Shown in pieces: positions 14,240 through 25,645 of a stretch of 64,000 bases of DNA. Origin of the DNA: Aplectana chamaeleonis (Eukaryota > Nematoda > Chromadorea > Rhabditida > Cosmocercidae); contig JAPDOI010000186.1 in NCBI GenBank assembly GCA_029168955.1, positions 930,001-994,000 on the forward strand, read 5' to 3'. Within the stretch, counting starts at the first letter, position 1. Every line of letters starts with the position of its first letter. A model generated the notes under the pieces. It was not told where the DNA came from. It searched no databases and saw only the letters and a program-made list of their open reading frames with translations. A program made the position numbers and the translations under genes.

Positions 14240-14561
14240 GGGGTCGTATTCGCCATCAACCCGCCGGGGAGTCGAAGGGCAGATGAGGTGAAATTTCAGT
14301 ACAAAGAGCGAGCTCCACGGCCACCTATCGCCTCCCTTGGCTTCCCTTGCGACCGCAGGAAATTTTCGAATAGCATAGCTGAAGAATGGCCGCTTCGCGA
14401 TAGAATCTTTATCTTTTCGCAGCGATATCGATACGTAACACAAATAGCATTTCCATCTTACATGATGTAAGATGGGTTGATCTGCTCCTCTGCCGCGCGC
14501 GGTATCATTCATTCCGCTTCCCTTCGACTACCCTCGGCGGGTTGTTGGCGAATACGACCCC
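14240..14561. repeat. MITE with ~42-bp terminal inverted repeats
   Basis: Left GGGGTCGTATTCGCC...CCGCCGGGGAGTCGAAGGG pairs with right CCCTTCGACTACCCTCGGCGG...GGCGAATACGACCCC. A short palindrome, CATCTTACATGATGTAAGATG without its first base, lies at 14454-14473. No coding capacity. Confidence 0.85.
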
Positions 14562-14699
14562 GGTAAAATATAATATTTTCACAATACTTCAGTGATAATT
14601 TTCGTAGTTGTATAGTTAAACTATATCGAAACCAGTTACGCATGTTAATCGAGATTTTCTACTCTTGAAATTAGCTCTTACGTTGGAGAAATCTCTGAG

Positions 14700-15180
14700 A
14701 AATATTTGCACCGGCGGCAGACCAACCCTGCCTTGAAGGCTCCTAATCGGTGCCTGCAGGGTAATGTCTATCCAAAGTCCCTCCAGCAGCTATGCCATTG
14801 CATCAACCCCGCGTCGGTGTCTCAACCAGGACTCGACGGCTCCCAAACCCGTTCTGAAATTACCTCAACCCTATCTCGACGGGGCCTGATCCGGGCCGCA
14901 ACGGTGCCTGAATCTGGCTGCCTGCCCCCAGGTAAAGCCCCGCCTAGGTCCGGACAAGGGCTTAACCTTCGCTGAGGTCTGCGGTGAGGAACCACCCTCA
15001 CTGCGGACAGCGGAAAAAACAGCTCCACCCCAGCCGTGGGATCCCCTATCCCCCAGCGGTCAAAAATATGCTGGCCTCCGGAGAGGGACTCGAAGTCACC
15101 TTCCAGGGCCGGAATCAGAATGCCGAATGAGGACTCGAGTTAGATGAGGCACCCTTTATACCGGCTGTGCATATGACAAA
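14700..15180 (-). promoter_or_regulatory. TATA-box GC-rich module, copy 2
   Basis: On the minus strand: GCCGGTATAAAGGGTGCCTC at about 15150-15170, then GAGTCCTCATTCGGCATTC, GTGACTTCGAGTC, CTCCGGAGGCC, ATATTTTTGACCGC, CCCACGGCTGGGG and TGGTTCCTCACCGCAGAC. Every block recurs in order in the 415-bp tandem array at 45.5-46.7 kb. The module extends further 3' here (to about 14700) than in the tandem units. Confidence 0.65.
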
Positions 15181-15189
15181 CACATCAGG

Positions 15190-15720
15190 ACGTGATCATT
15201 CGCTTTACCATTTTTTTCATGTCTGCCACTGTAGCGGTGCAGTCGCGGCGCTATCGCGAAGCTGTTGCGAGGCCCACGCTTCGCTATCGCGGTACCGTTA
15301 ATGATTGCGGTGCCGTTTGCTGTACTGTTGCGGACAAGAAGGAATCTTCCAAGATTCCGGAGCCGTCGCTACAGTGTCGCGGCACGGGCTCGGATCACTG
15401 TGCCGTTGCTACATCGGCCCGGCACGGTCTCGGGCTGCGGTGCCGTCCCGCCACGGTCAATGCAAATTTTCTCAGAGATCCTGCAAAATTGTGATATTGA
15501 GGCTTTCTGAGGAGTATGGAGTGCTAGCGCGAAAAGCGTACTCCAATGCCAAAATCTGTCCCACGGCTAATGAGTCGATTGGGGGTGGGCTGGATAACAT
15601 TATTCAAAAGGACGGTCCCCGGCTGTTCTTAGGACGATCCGCGGCGACTCTCAGGACGATCCGCGGCGCTAGCAAAATGGTCCGCGGCGCATTGCCGGCG
15701 CTTCCCCGGCTTCGGTAAAG
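15190..15720. repeat. Degenerate CGGTACCGT and GATCCGCGGCG repeat cluster
   Basis: 15190-15460 holds imprecise repeats of GCGGTACCGTT or GCGGTGCCGT, related to those at 33250-33900. 15625-15695 holds GATCCGCGGCG repeats like those at 3785-3900. No gene is supported. Confidence 0.5.
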
Positions 15721-15989
15721 GATCGTCCGGTCGTCGGCCGCGGACAGTCCTGCGAAAGCACCGCGGATCGCCCTTGGACTTCTCTGAGTAGTACAATATA
15801 CCTCCCGTAGTTCCTCGGCAGCTTCATTTTCTCCCGTAGATCTCCTCTCCCAGTTCCGGAGTGTTTTCAGGAGTTTCGCATCCCGCTTCCGCTCTACTTG
15901 GACGAATTCCGACGCGGTCAACTCTTCTCGGTCTCCGAGGTCAGTAAGAATGAAACCGGCGGGGGTGAAGGAGCAGAGGTGAGCTGTGG

Positions 15990-16140
15990 TTTGGGATAGC
16001 GGCTCTCTACACACAGAGGCAGGAGTTGTCCCGTTTTGCAGTTCGAAACGTCACGCTTCTCAATTCAAGTTCAGGAATAGGTCCCGAGTGGAATTAGAGC
16101 CGCGAAAGGCGAGACAACTACCTCGGTGTGTACAGAGCCT
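15990..16140. repeat. MITE-like repeat, CTCTACACACAG family, copy 2
   Basis: Same block order and orientation as 4602-4750. Confidence 0.65.
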
Positions 16141-16149
16141 GGGACTACC

Positions 16150-16414
16150 CTAGACGGGTGGGGGGAGGGGGGGGGGACGTCCAGGATTGAGGTCAGAAAT
16201 GAAGTGAACCACCGAAACGCATTCAATCGAAGTATTTCTATTGAGTCTACAAAACAACCATGATTGATAGCAGTATCGAGTACTTTTTATCAGAGTTTTT
16301 CTTCATTTTCATGAATAATCTTTGCTACCCCGTCTAGGATAGAGCCGAGAGTCTCTATCTCCTGTGGTTTCTCTGGATTGGAACAATACCTCGTTTAGCT
16401 AATTCTTATTCCAG
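16150..16414. other. Region just upstream of the first visible PITP exon
   Basis: Contains a G8 run at about 16169. The last ~100 nt end in TTCTTATTCCAG, a good splice acceptor for the exon at 16415. I could not find the exon encoding the PITP N-terminus here. Confidence 0.4.
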
Positions 16415-17416
16415 TTTATAAAGCAATGTAAATTCTACAATGACACAACAATAACTCCGGGGAAGACGCTGTCCGGCATCTATACTCACAAAATTTATCG
16501 ATTTAAATCAAAGTCACCATGGGTCTTAAGAAAGGTATGATCATGAAAATTTGGACTAGATGAGTTCTCTGTTATTTATTGGAACCCATCATCGCCTGAA
16601 AAGTCTTTTTTTTTTAGTTTTTACCTGATGAAGCGTTCGAGGTACATGAAGAGAGCTGGAACGCCTTTCCATACTGCAAAACTATTGTAAGGGTGAGTTT
16701 CTAGACTTCATCAATTTTCAATGCATTTTTCACGATGTTTCACCACAGAATCCGGCTTACCTTGGACCGGAATCGTGGATTATCGTGGAATCTATGCATA
16801 TTCAAGACGGTGGTACTTCAGCGAATGTTGGTAAAATTTTGATAGAATTCATGTTTCGGTAACTTATTCTAATAACCTGTTCAAGCCACTTAACGTCTTC
16901 GGTAAAAGAGATATAATTTTTGTGGACATTTGTGATGATGAAACGATTGGCGTGGCGAATTACGTCCCTGAACTCGACCCGAAAATCTTTCTTTCGAAGA
17001 AAACAGGACGAGGGCAGCTCCAGGAAGACTGGTTAACTTCTACGACACCAGTGAGTGTCTCATTGAATTTTAAGGCCCCAGGGTGTCTCCAATATATTGA
17101 CTTCAGATTATGTGCTGCTATAAAGTTGTAACAATACAATTCAAGTGGATTGGACTGGGAGTTTTTATGGAAAGGACGATAATGAAACACTACCCCAGGC
17201 TTTTCGCTGGTGTGCACAGGTATGCAAGTGAACAATAAATTTGCAACAGTCACCTCAGAAAAGTGCAGTATTTTTAGGAACGCTTTTTGTTGGATAGACA
17301 ATTGGTATGATCTTACCGACGAAGAGTTGAAAAAAATTGATGAAGAGACTGCCCGCCAGTTACGAAAACTACTTGATTCACAAGAGAAGAGAGGAAGGAT
17401 AATAATGGATAACTAA
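16415..17416 (+). CDS. Phosphatidylinositol transfer protein (PITP), partial at the N-terminus, six exons
   Basis: Exons by splice sites and phase: 16415-16534, 16618-16692, 16749-16826 (or 16830), 16886-17050, 17107-17219, 17278-17416; about 230 residues. Diagnostic PITP sequence: GIYTHKIYRFKSK, FEVHEESWNAFPYCKT, a KTGRGQLQEDW signature close to the family's KTGRGPL, CYKVVTIQFKWIGL, and FCWIDNWYDLTDEEL near the end. Family members move phosphatidylinositol and phosphatidylcholine between membranes and support phosphoinositide signalling. At roughly 270 residues normally, some 40 N-terminal residues are missing, probably in exons further upstream. The short C-terminus fits a single-domain PITP better than the large RdgB type. 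Oddity: the strong donor at 16831 gives a stop after splicing; a GTTGGT donor at 16827 keeps the frame. A polyadenylation-type AATAAA is at about 17475. Confidence 0.9.
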
Positions 17417-17513
17417 CATACTCCACTGTGATGCGTGTCTAACTTATGATATGAACCAAAAGAAAAACATTACTAATAAAAGTGAATTTGCGATCTGTGT
17501 TGCTTTTTTGGTA

Positions 17514-17723
17514 CAGGCCATAAAACGGCCAATGTCTCACCCAACGACTGCGTACCACGCGCTGCGCGACCGCACGCGCGTCGGAAGCAGACGGGTTTAG
17601 GCCGCCGCGCGGCGGCCGAAACTCGTCGCGCGGCGGCCAAAACTCGTCTGCTTCCGGCGCACGTGCGGTCGCGCAGTGCGTGGTACGCAGTCGGCGGTGA
17701 GACATTGGCCGTTTTATGGCCTA
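17514..17723. repeat. Palindromic MITE flanked by TA, copy 1
   Basis: CAGGCCATAAAACGGCCAAT ... and its reverse complement at the other end. Almost the whole element is a palindrome through GCGTACCACGCGCTGCGCGA and GCCGCCGCGCG blocks. TA lies on both sides (17512-17513, 17724-17725), the duplication expected of Tc1/mariner. It sits 98 bp after the PITP stop. A second copy is at 36962-37211. Confidence 0.85.
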
Positions 17724-17944
17724 TACTGTCCCAGGGGAGAGGGAGACTAAAGACGAGAATGAAATGAATGATGGGCTGACAACGCTATCAATTGTAACAT
17801 TTTTTATAGAATTCTTAACACTTCATACTTTTGCGACAGACCGACTAGATATCACCGGAAGTGATGACGATGACTACGTGGCCGACAGGATTTCACCTGT
17901 TCAGAGAAATAGTGAAGGAGGGTATAGAGAAGAAATGGAGGTAA

Positions 17945-18230
17945 AGTGTGCCCGAATGAGAATGGCGGCCCATGCGACCAGCGTGCTTGGCAGGCGGCCG
18001 TCGCATATGCCGCTCTCGGACGAGTGTTGGATTGGAACGGCGGCCTTCCACCCTCCCCCGTCGTACAGAGCTGATTGATCGGCGCAGTATTTGCTGCCAG
18101 CCGGTGCCGGCCCCGCTCGTAGTCGATGGCGGTGGGGACGTTTCGTATGCTCGTCCGAGAGCGGTGAACGCGGCGGCCGCCTGCCAAGCACGCCGGCCGC
18201 TTGGACCGCCATTTTTCATTCGGACGCACA
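17945..18230. repeat. MITE with ~85-bp inverted arms
   Basis: The left arm 17945-18028 (CCGAATGAGAATGGCGGCCC ... GCCGCTCTCGGACGAG) pairs with the right arm 18144-18229 (CTCGTCCGAGAGCGGTG ... GACCGCCATTTTTCATTCGG). The loop is about 115 bp. Confidence 0.85.
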
Positions 18231-18713
18231 ATTTCGATAGCTTCCTAGTGATACGCAATGTTTTATCATAGGCCCGCCCACCCGGCGTTTTTCTCATCCT
18301 CCGTCATCCACGTATTGCATGGATATCGACCGCGTCGGATACACCGGGTGATTTTCTCAACCTCACCCCCTCATTTTAGTCATACGTATCGACCATGTGG
18401 GTTCACTCACACACCGTCCTTCTCCAGGGGTTAGCAGTTGAGGACTTGCCTGGACCATAAAGCAGAAAAATAGCACCACCGGTTCTCAAGATGTAGCGAA
18501 AGTGGAGTCTGAACTTGGAAATTTTTTGAGCCAACTCAAGTGAGATTACGGTAGCCCCGTTCTGGCGCACTTATCTTACGTTCTTGTGTCGGCGGTATAC
18601 ACCGGGTGATTTTTGCGTTCCACTTCCAATGCTTTCTGTGTGTATCGACCGGGCTGGATACGTCGGCTCATCCAACTATGACCGGGGCCTAATATAGCAA
18701 TTCGACTGATATC
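18231..18713. other. Spacer with short direct repeats
   Basis: Two copies of ATACACCGGGTGATTTT (about 18337 and 18597) and related GTATCGACCG motifs. No gene identified. Confidence 0.4.
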
Positions 18714-18755
18714 CTCATTTCATGCCCTTGTGGCAATCGCTACCGCACGGTATTT
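18714..18755 (-). repeat. Fragment of the AAATACCGTGCGG MITE
   Basis: The 42 bp match, reversed, the left ends of the elements at 42007 and 44822, ending in ACCGCACGGTATTT. The remainder of the element is absent. Confidence 0.65.
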
Positions 18756-18809
18756 GGAGTGTACTTTGCGATAGCAGCAACTGCCGCGTAGTATCGGCAG
18801 AAAAACGAC

Positions 18810-18847
18810 AAATCAGATGTTCGATATCGTTATCGAACATCTGATTT
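18810..18847. repeat. Perfect 17-bp hairpin
   Basis: AAATCAGATGTTCGATA and its exact reverse complement are separated by TCGT. Confidence 0.9.
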
Positions 18848-18952
18848 TGAATTTTCATACTGATCATCGCGGCATTTGCGCTATTGCAAAAGTATGATGA
18901 AGGTGCAGAGCAACGCTGATTGGTAGCGGCATCACGCATCTGATATCAGAGT

Positions 18953-20815
18953 TATATGTATATGTATATGTTTATTACACTCACATAAGGCAAATGCGTG
19001 ATAATAATACGAAGAGACGCACAGAAAAAAAACCAACAAGACCGGGAGAAAGAAAAAAAACAGACAGCAAAACTTGAGCAAAAATACTCCTATTCTTCAT
19101 ACACCCTACCAATCAAACAAACGAAGATCTATCTCTAGAAAAGAAGAAACAGTCGAAAATGCTATGTTTCGTAGCTAAGAACTATTTGGGATACCCGTCG
19201 CCTATACTGGCTCAAGGAAGCAGCGCCGGTGACTCTTCTAGCGATTTTCAGGTATGCGCTACCCGCCCTATGTGGAAAAGACCTAACCCTAACACTGGTA
19301 ATTGGCCGACCGAGAAATATTTTCATTATTTCACCTCTAGTTCTCGATGTGACCAATTTGAAATAGGGTGCAAGCCTGAAAATACTGCTGTTTTCCAGAA
19401 GTTTGCGGACCATGCAAAGGTCAAATACTCTGCGCCGAGAATCCAGCGTTGGCAATCCAAAATATTTGTTCCTTAAGTGGGCCCTGGGTATCTTGGAATT
19501 GAGGAAACCACCGATGCGAATCAACAGTTTGCGAGTGAAACTATTCTGGACCTTTTCGAGCTCGCCAATATACGTTTTCTTGTGCGGAGCGGATACTGAT
19601 GTTCCAGATTCCACAATGGGTCTTATATAAGTCTTATATGCTCGGAGCAGAACCTGTTTGTTTCTAGTGGAGATACCCTTATAAATCTGGAAAATCCGCC
19701 GGTGAGCCGATTGGCATTTGATTTTGTCATGCTCAGAAAAATCCAACTTCCTATCGCAGTGAAAACCGAGGTCTCGAACCGAGTCTACCGCTCGCAGCGC
19801 GACACCAGCACATGTATATGAATGGGCCGTCGACACCGGATCCAAATGAACCCGCATAAATACGGGTTTTTTGCGGAGCCAGTGGCAGCTGCCATTCTCT
19901 CGCCCAGTCAACTATCAGGTCAATTCCCTCCTGCAGCACTTGGGTATCTAATGGATTAGAAATGACTTTGTAGAGCTTTATATCATCCGCATAAAATTTT
20001 ACTGTAACACTTTTGTCATGAAAAATGATAGGAATGTCAGCTGTAAAAATACTAAACAATATTGGTGATAATACACCCCCTTGTGGGACCCCGCTCGCTA
20101 TGTTTCTCATCTTGGAATAACAATCCCCGACCCTCACCTGAAACGTTCTATCAAACAAGAATTGGGCGAGCCATTCTATCAATATCGGATGAAATCCCAG
20201 ATCCCGTAGTTTTGATAGCAGTTTCAAATGTGAGACACGATCAAATGCCTTTGCAAAGTCAAAGTAAATGACATCACAACTGCATTTCTTGTCAAGGGCC
20301 TCCGTCCAATCGTTTATGCATTCCAAAAGGTTCGTTTCTACCGATCTTCCAGGTACAAAACCATGTTGGCTCCTAGGAATGATGTTATTCGAAAACAGAT
20401 GTAGGACGATGTGCTCTTTTAGGACCTTCTGGAACAGTCTGCAGAAGAGTGAGGTTGTGCTAACTAATGTATAACTTCCTGGATCAGTGGCCGGCTCCTT
20501 CTTCAAAATTGGTGTTACAAAAGAGTGCTTCCAGCGGATTGGAACTTCACCATAGATAAGAGACTGATTGATGATATAGGCCAAGGGACCACAAATAACG
20601 GGTGCAATTTTCTGAATAAAAAACAGAGGAATGAAATCCGGGGTGATCGAGGAAGATTTAGACCACTTAACTAACAAATCCTGCAACTTCATAGAATGAA
20701 ACCATGGAAAATCAGTCATAGGCTGAATACCTGAGAACGATGAAGGCGGACAATTTCCGTCATCTTCTTGGAATTGATTCACGAAATGATCCGCCAACAT
20801 GCTTGCCTTATCACT
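18953..20815 (-). mobile_element. CR1-type LINE, 3' half
   Basis: 5'-truncated at about 20815 and ending in a (TATATG)n-type microsatellite tail at 18953-18970. It begins just after the point where the 5'-half CR1 copy at 39615-41630 stops (by protein homology), so the two could come from the same family. Confidence 0.8.
19162..20800 (-). pseudogene. CR1-type reverse transcriptase, one frameshift
   Basis: The first part (20800 to about 19866) has SFVTPILKK, HGFVPGRSVETNLLE, motif A YFDFAKAFDRVSH, motif B GVPQGGVLSPILF and the catalytic FYADD box. The frame then changes by one base near a T6 run at about 19863-19868. The second part (to 19162) carries the thumb and C-terminal region (LGFHCDRKLDFSEHD, YKTYIRPIVESGTSV, VQNSFTRKLL). 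No endonuclease is present because the copy is 5'-truncated. The reading is otherwise clean, so the copy is fairly young. Confidence 0.85.
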
Positions 20816-21232
20816 GGCCGATGTTGCAAGAACTCAGGCAGGAATGGGAACCCAACTGGGCAACGTCATGGTCACTCACCAATAGCATATAAGCGGGGGC
20901 CAGTGAAGCCTAGGTGCGGGGGTGCCCAGACTAGTGATGACGTGGCAACGCGCCCGGGTGACAGGCAATACGTTGCCCGGGTGGTTGTCTCCTGGTAGAG
21001 CGTTCCATCGAGAAGCAGTGAACCGGTTCATTCCCATATTGTTGACCGGTTCTGTCCCCAACTTCTTACTAGGACTTTGCACGTCGGCTGACCGGGTCTG
21101 TTCCTTCCGGTAGAGTAGTCGATTGGAGGGTTGTTTACCGGTTTGTCGTCATCTTGTTGACCGGTTCTGTCCCCTCTCATATAGCGGGTCGTTCACCAAG
21201 CGGGCAACGCTTTTAGAATCTAGCACGGAAAA
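20816..21232. other. Spacer with GACCGGTTCTGTCCC repeats
   Basis: Several direct copies of TTGACCGGTTCTGTCCC or TGACCGGGTCTGTTCC at 21030-21180. Unclassified, no gene. Confidence 0.4.
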
Positions 21233-21418
21233 TGTGCTATCGCAGCAGGAGGGCGTCATAGTGTCACACTTGGCCACGCCCCTTTTTCCACGCCGCAAAG
21301 TAATTTGGACATCAAACCGATATTTTTTCCCCTTTCAAAACTAGAATAGTCATTGCGGTGCGGAAAAATGGGCGTGGCCAAATGCGATACTATGGCGCCC
21401 TCCTGCTGCGATAGCACA
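21233..21418. repeat. MITE, GTGCTATCGCAGC family, copy 2
   Basis: Ends TGTGCTATCGCAGCAGGAGG and its reverse complement; the arms extend inward through GGCCACGCCC and CACTTTGCGG-like blocks. Related to 13008-13190. Confidence 0.88.
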
Positions 21419-22724
21419 CATTAAAACGAGAACGAATTGTTACCAATTTTCATTAATAATTCAACAGACACTGATTGCACAGTGAAAAATGGTAACAACA
21501 GAATTAACAAAAGGCAATAAAATCATAATTAACAAAGAATCTCAGTACATAACAAAACCCATATTATTAGCACAACAGGTATATTCACACGCTTAACTAG
21601 CTATAGCCACCGGATGTAGATCATGCTGAAAGTATGACACCTATTGCACTGGAATTATTGCACTTTTTGGTATATGATCGTTATCTAAACAGAGAACAAA
21701 GTGATATTCAAGGGAATTCCTACATAATCTCTTCAGCAATAAAAACAATTCAAAAAAACATAATCACAAATCTGGCAGTGAGAATGAAAAAAAAATTACA
21801 TGAACATCAACAACAAGAAAACAAGCATACAATAGCAGCCAGAAATCTTTAGACGTAGCCTTTTCGCGTACAATGTATTCATACATATCTTGGCTAGGCC
21901 TTATCGCAACTTGATGAGACTTCAGTGTGTTATGGGTATCACAACTCTTGCTTTACCCATAAACAAGATTAGATTTTGAGGGTGCGGTTTGGGAATACGG
22001 AATTCATTTATCAGTTCGTGGTCTTATTTCAAATAAGGACTGTTCCCACAAAAAATGGCTATTATAAATCCAAACCCGTAGCAGTTATTCAATATTTGAA
22101 GATCCGCTGAGCCGTTGTATAACCTTGTGGGAAAATGGAATCTTTCTGACCACCGAAAATTGAACAATTTGGAGAGAATTGTTGAAAATTCACCCCTGAA
22201 AAATTATTCGCGCCGGAACTATTACAAAACATATGCTTTATAAGCTTTGTCAGAGAACAACTTATATTTCTAAAAGGTGATAGAACGCTTCCGAAAACCT
22301 TCGAATGGCGATTAACTGGTGCAGGTTTGAAAGCGTAATAGCTTTGCTTTGAGGGAATAGCCCTAATTTGAAAAAATACTACGAAATCATAGATAAATTA
22401 CATATTAGAAAACTGCCCTCTCAAAACCTAATCTTGTGTATGCATAAAGCAAGGGTTGTGATGCCCCTTAACATATAGAAGTTTCATCAAGTTTCGCTGA
22501 AGCCAATCCAATGTATCTATAAAAACATTCCTGGAAAGGTCATGATAAAAAACCTATGACCGCTACTTCAAGTTTCTTTTTTTTCAGTGCCGTAGAGTAC
22601 CGCGAAGCTCTGATGAGAGGCACAGCACTAAAGATCGGCTGTACAGCACATCAAAAAAAAGAAACATCCGTGATAACATTAAAAACACAATATCATTCAC
22701 CCCCTACATACACGTTTTCCAGCT
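21419..22724. other. AT-rich spacer, no gene recognised
   Basis: Long AT-rich stretch. A 72-codon frame at 21634-21852 is Lys/Asn/Gln-rich and lacks splice or family support. The phrases CCAATCTTGTGTATG and TTATGGGTATCACAAC hint at an imprecise inverted repeat between about 21930-22010 and 22390-22470. Nothing else seen. Confidence 0.35.
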
Positions 22725-23438
22725 TCAGCCATTTGATCCTGGTCCACCCGCAGCTTCGTCTTCGTCATATTCATCGACTGGTTCTGCTTCCATCCGGGGC
22801 CTCTTCGAGCGATGCTGCAAAGCAATTAAATTAGTGTACAGAGCTTGAGCACAGTAGGAAATTTGACGAAAACACTAACATCAAGAGGGATCCATGAAAA
22901 TTTCCCGTTCTCCACCCTGAATTTGAATGAGCGGACGTCCTGCCTGAAAGTAGAAATAATAACTGGGTAGGTAAGGAGGAGAAACACGCCAAGAAGGTTT
23001 GAACAACTCATAAACTCTTCTGTAGCCCTCGAAATAGATGACCGCGCCACTGTAGCCGCTCTTTAGACAATGCTCGCAGTACTGCTTGTCTCTCGTCATC
23101 ACGGGAACCAAGGGACAAGAAGAAACTGTAATAGATAGACTAATTATTCTGTACAAAAAAGTAAAACTAATGTCTGTCCCCACCTCGATTGGGTCGGAAG
23201 TCCTGCTCTCTTCAGTTCGTCATAGCCGTACCCGAGGCAATCTAACGCGAATTCTAAAAAGAAAGGTCATAACGATGACTCATCGCGGTAGAGAGGGAAG
23301 AGTTCCCACCTATAAGAATACTTTCAATCTCCATCGGCAGGCTGATGAGCGAGGTGCGTCCGCGCGAGCTGTTGACTCGAACAGCATAGCCTTGGATCAC
23401 ATTTTGCGGAGTTGTTAATTGAAGGAATACGAGTAAGA
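22725..23438 (-). CDS. Unidentified spliced gene, minus strand (partial)
   Basis: Phase-consistent exons can be read: about 23438-23310 (ends SLPMEIESILI), donor GTGGGA; 23253-23184 (FALDCLGYGYDELKRAG), preceded by TTTCTTTTTAG; 23125 to about 23008 (FFLSLGSRDDERQAVLRAL), preceded by TCTATTACAG. Two later exons may follow, after TTCTACTTTCAG near 22944 and after TAATTGCTTTGCAG at 22814-22725; the last one reads acidic in one frame (EPVDEYDEDE). The third exon is also open in a second frame with a CxxC pair, so the exact product is uncertain. I recognise no domain. Splice sites and phases support a real gene better than its sequence does. Confidence 0.4.
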
Positions 23439-23629
23439 CTCAGCTCAGATCACACATCTAAATTCCCCCAATGCCTTTTTTTCAAAATGTGGTCTGACAG
23501 AGCTTGTTCATCGAATCTTAGCACGCTACTCACACAGTACTTGGACGTGTTCTTCCGTCTTATTACCGGCGAAATGTGCACAAAGAATAACCCATGTGGA
23601 ATACCCCGTCTAAACTATCTAGTAGATTA

Positions 23630-23790
23630 CGCAGTGGTAGTTAACTTTCCATGGACTAGTCATGTTATGAGAAGAGCCGACGGCGGCTGGACAAGAAGAA
23701 TAGCTGATTGAGCTCCGATGGGTCTATCCATTCCGAGGGAACGAGACGAAGAAAGGTTCTAATGGAGACCAAACACTCCATGAAGACGAG
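23630..23790 (+). pseudogene. RTE-type 3' coding fragment
   Basis: Short stretch reading HVMRRADGGWTRRIADW. It resembles the GHVLRRMDDR region at the C-terminus of RTE reverse transcriptases, such as that of the copy at 52336-55573. No upstream reverse transcriptase is found, so it is a small relic. Confidence 0.45.
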
Positions 23791-24545
23791 TCATCCTGGC
23801 ATTTGGATGAACTTTGTTACTTGCATTAAAGTTGAACTAGCGAGACCTAGCGACCGACAGGCAGATTCGTTTATCATAACGGTGACTTCCATCTACCCGA
23901 AGGTTGCTGTCCGCATGGACTCTCCTGAGCAGAGCAGGCTGCCGGACATTTACAACAGGGCGTGGGGGTATGAACATGTGGGATCAAAAAGCAAAACATA
24001 AGAAGCCAGCGGTAGCTCGTTGGCTGCTACCGGCATTAAATTCACAAACCCTTCCTTCCTTCCCTTACGTCGCTACCCAGTCCCTTTCTTTCGATTTGTA
24101 AAGTTCCCAATCGATTATTCCCGCTTTACAATCTCTGTCATGATAAGGACAAACGCATTCTCATTTTATATGTTTCCCTAGTTGACCAACACCATGCCCT
24201 TGTTCTCAATGAATGAAATAAGTAGGTGGTTCTTTGATTTTGTGGTGCCAATTTTGATAAGCTCAGGCTTGTAACATATATAAAACTGGTTTATGGAAGT
24301 TAGGGAATCGAAATGACTGAGCGGTTGCAATGAAAAGACGAACAGAGAAGGTGCGGAAGTGGAGCTGCTGTTTGTTTCCTAAGACTGGCTAGGAAATGTC
24401 TCCGGAGATCTGCGTCATTCTCAAAACGCGTCGAACGCTTCTTAGGATTCATGTTTTCCTACCTGTTTTCTTCGCCACAAAAAGGGTAAAATTTAGCAAG
24501 AACCAAATAAAAAAAACTTTTTTTCCGAATTATACACTCTTGGTG
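23791..24545. other. Spacer without recognised gene
   Basis: AT-rich with no supported exons. Contains AACTAGCGAGACCTAGCGA near 23832, a phrase that also occurs at about 29183. Confidence 0.35.
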
Positions 24546-25160
24546 AAGTCCTGCACACTCCCACTGCGGTCCTGCTAACATTCGATGACCTCCTGCACAC
24601 TCCCACTCAAGACCTGCGCATTTTCTATGACGCGCTGCACACTCCGGTTAGGGTCCTTCACACTCTCTAAGACGCCGTGCCCCCTCCCATTTGGGTCCTG
24701 CACACTTTATACGACTTCCTGCACACTTCCGTTGGGGTCTTGCACATTTTCTATGACGTCCTGCACACTCCTATTACGGTCCTGCGCATTTTCTATGACG
24801 CCCTGCACACTCCTATTAGGGTTCTGCACATTTTCTATGACGCCCTGCACACTCCCACTGGTGCCCTGTGCACAATCTATGACGTCCTGCACATTCCCAT
24901 TAGGGTCCTGCACACTTTCTATGACGCCCTGCACACTCCCATTTGGGTCCTGTGCATTTTTTAAGACGTCCTGCACACTCCCATTTAGGTCCTGCACACT
25001 TTCTATGACGCCCTGCACACTCCCACTGGTGTCCTGCCCACTTTCTATGACGTCCTGCACACTCCCACTGGGGCCCTGCACACTTTCTATAACGTCCTGC
25101 ACGTTCCCACTGAGGTCCTGCACACTATCGCTAACGCCCTGCATTCCCACAAACCCTAGC
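24546..25160 (+). repeat. 42-bp minisatellite array, copy 2
   Basis: About 14 units of the form TCCTGCACACTCCCACTGGG plus CCTGCACACTTTCTATGACG. It is homologous by unit length and sequence to the array at 1-600 and to those in the foldback element (57.08 and 61.31 kb). Unit length, a multiple of 3, keeps three frames open through it. These are not proteins. Confidence 0.93.
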
Positions 25161-25645
25161 GATTCTGTACGGCGTCCCATCCATTACTAATAAATACCTA
25201 CCGACTTGATGAGTGCTTAGCCCTGCTAACGTTAGACGACTCATAGAAGTTTTCATGACCCACGGCCAAAAGTGCGCCCCACGGACAAAGTCGGTTGCCC
25301 CGAGGCGCGCAAGAGATGATTCAAGCTGATTTTTTGAGAACCCAGATATGTCCTACCCACCTACATAATGGTGCCATTTTATAACATTTCTGATCGGCTG
25401 TTCCCAAGATCGGCGGGACACACACACACACACACACAGACAGACACACAACGGGACATAACTGCTTTAAGTATAAGGATTTTCAATTTATTAATTTAAT
25501 GCAAAATCTGCACCACGTGTGTTTGATTATGCACGACATGGGTTTGCCAGTTTTGTACGAGTGAATTCATAGTGAAGCAGGCTGTACATTTATGGCCTTT
25601 TTCGCTTTCGTGATTTTTTCATCAATTTTCGCAATGATCATTACT
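25161..25645. other. Spacer with (CA)n run
   Basis: A CACACACACA run at about 25420 and AT-rich flanks. No gene seen. Confidence 0.35.

Noticed and set aside
24585..25190. 201-codon Cys/Thr-rich frame and its 157-codon antisense partner
   Set aside because: Both are products of the 42-bp array; sense and antisense are open only because the unit length is divisible by 3.
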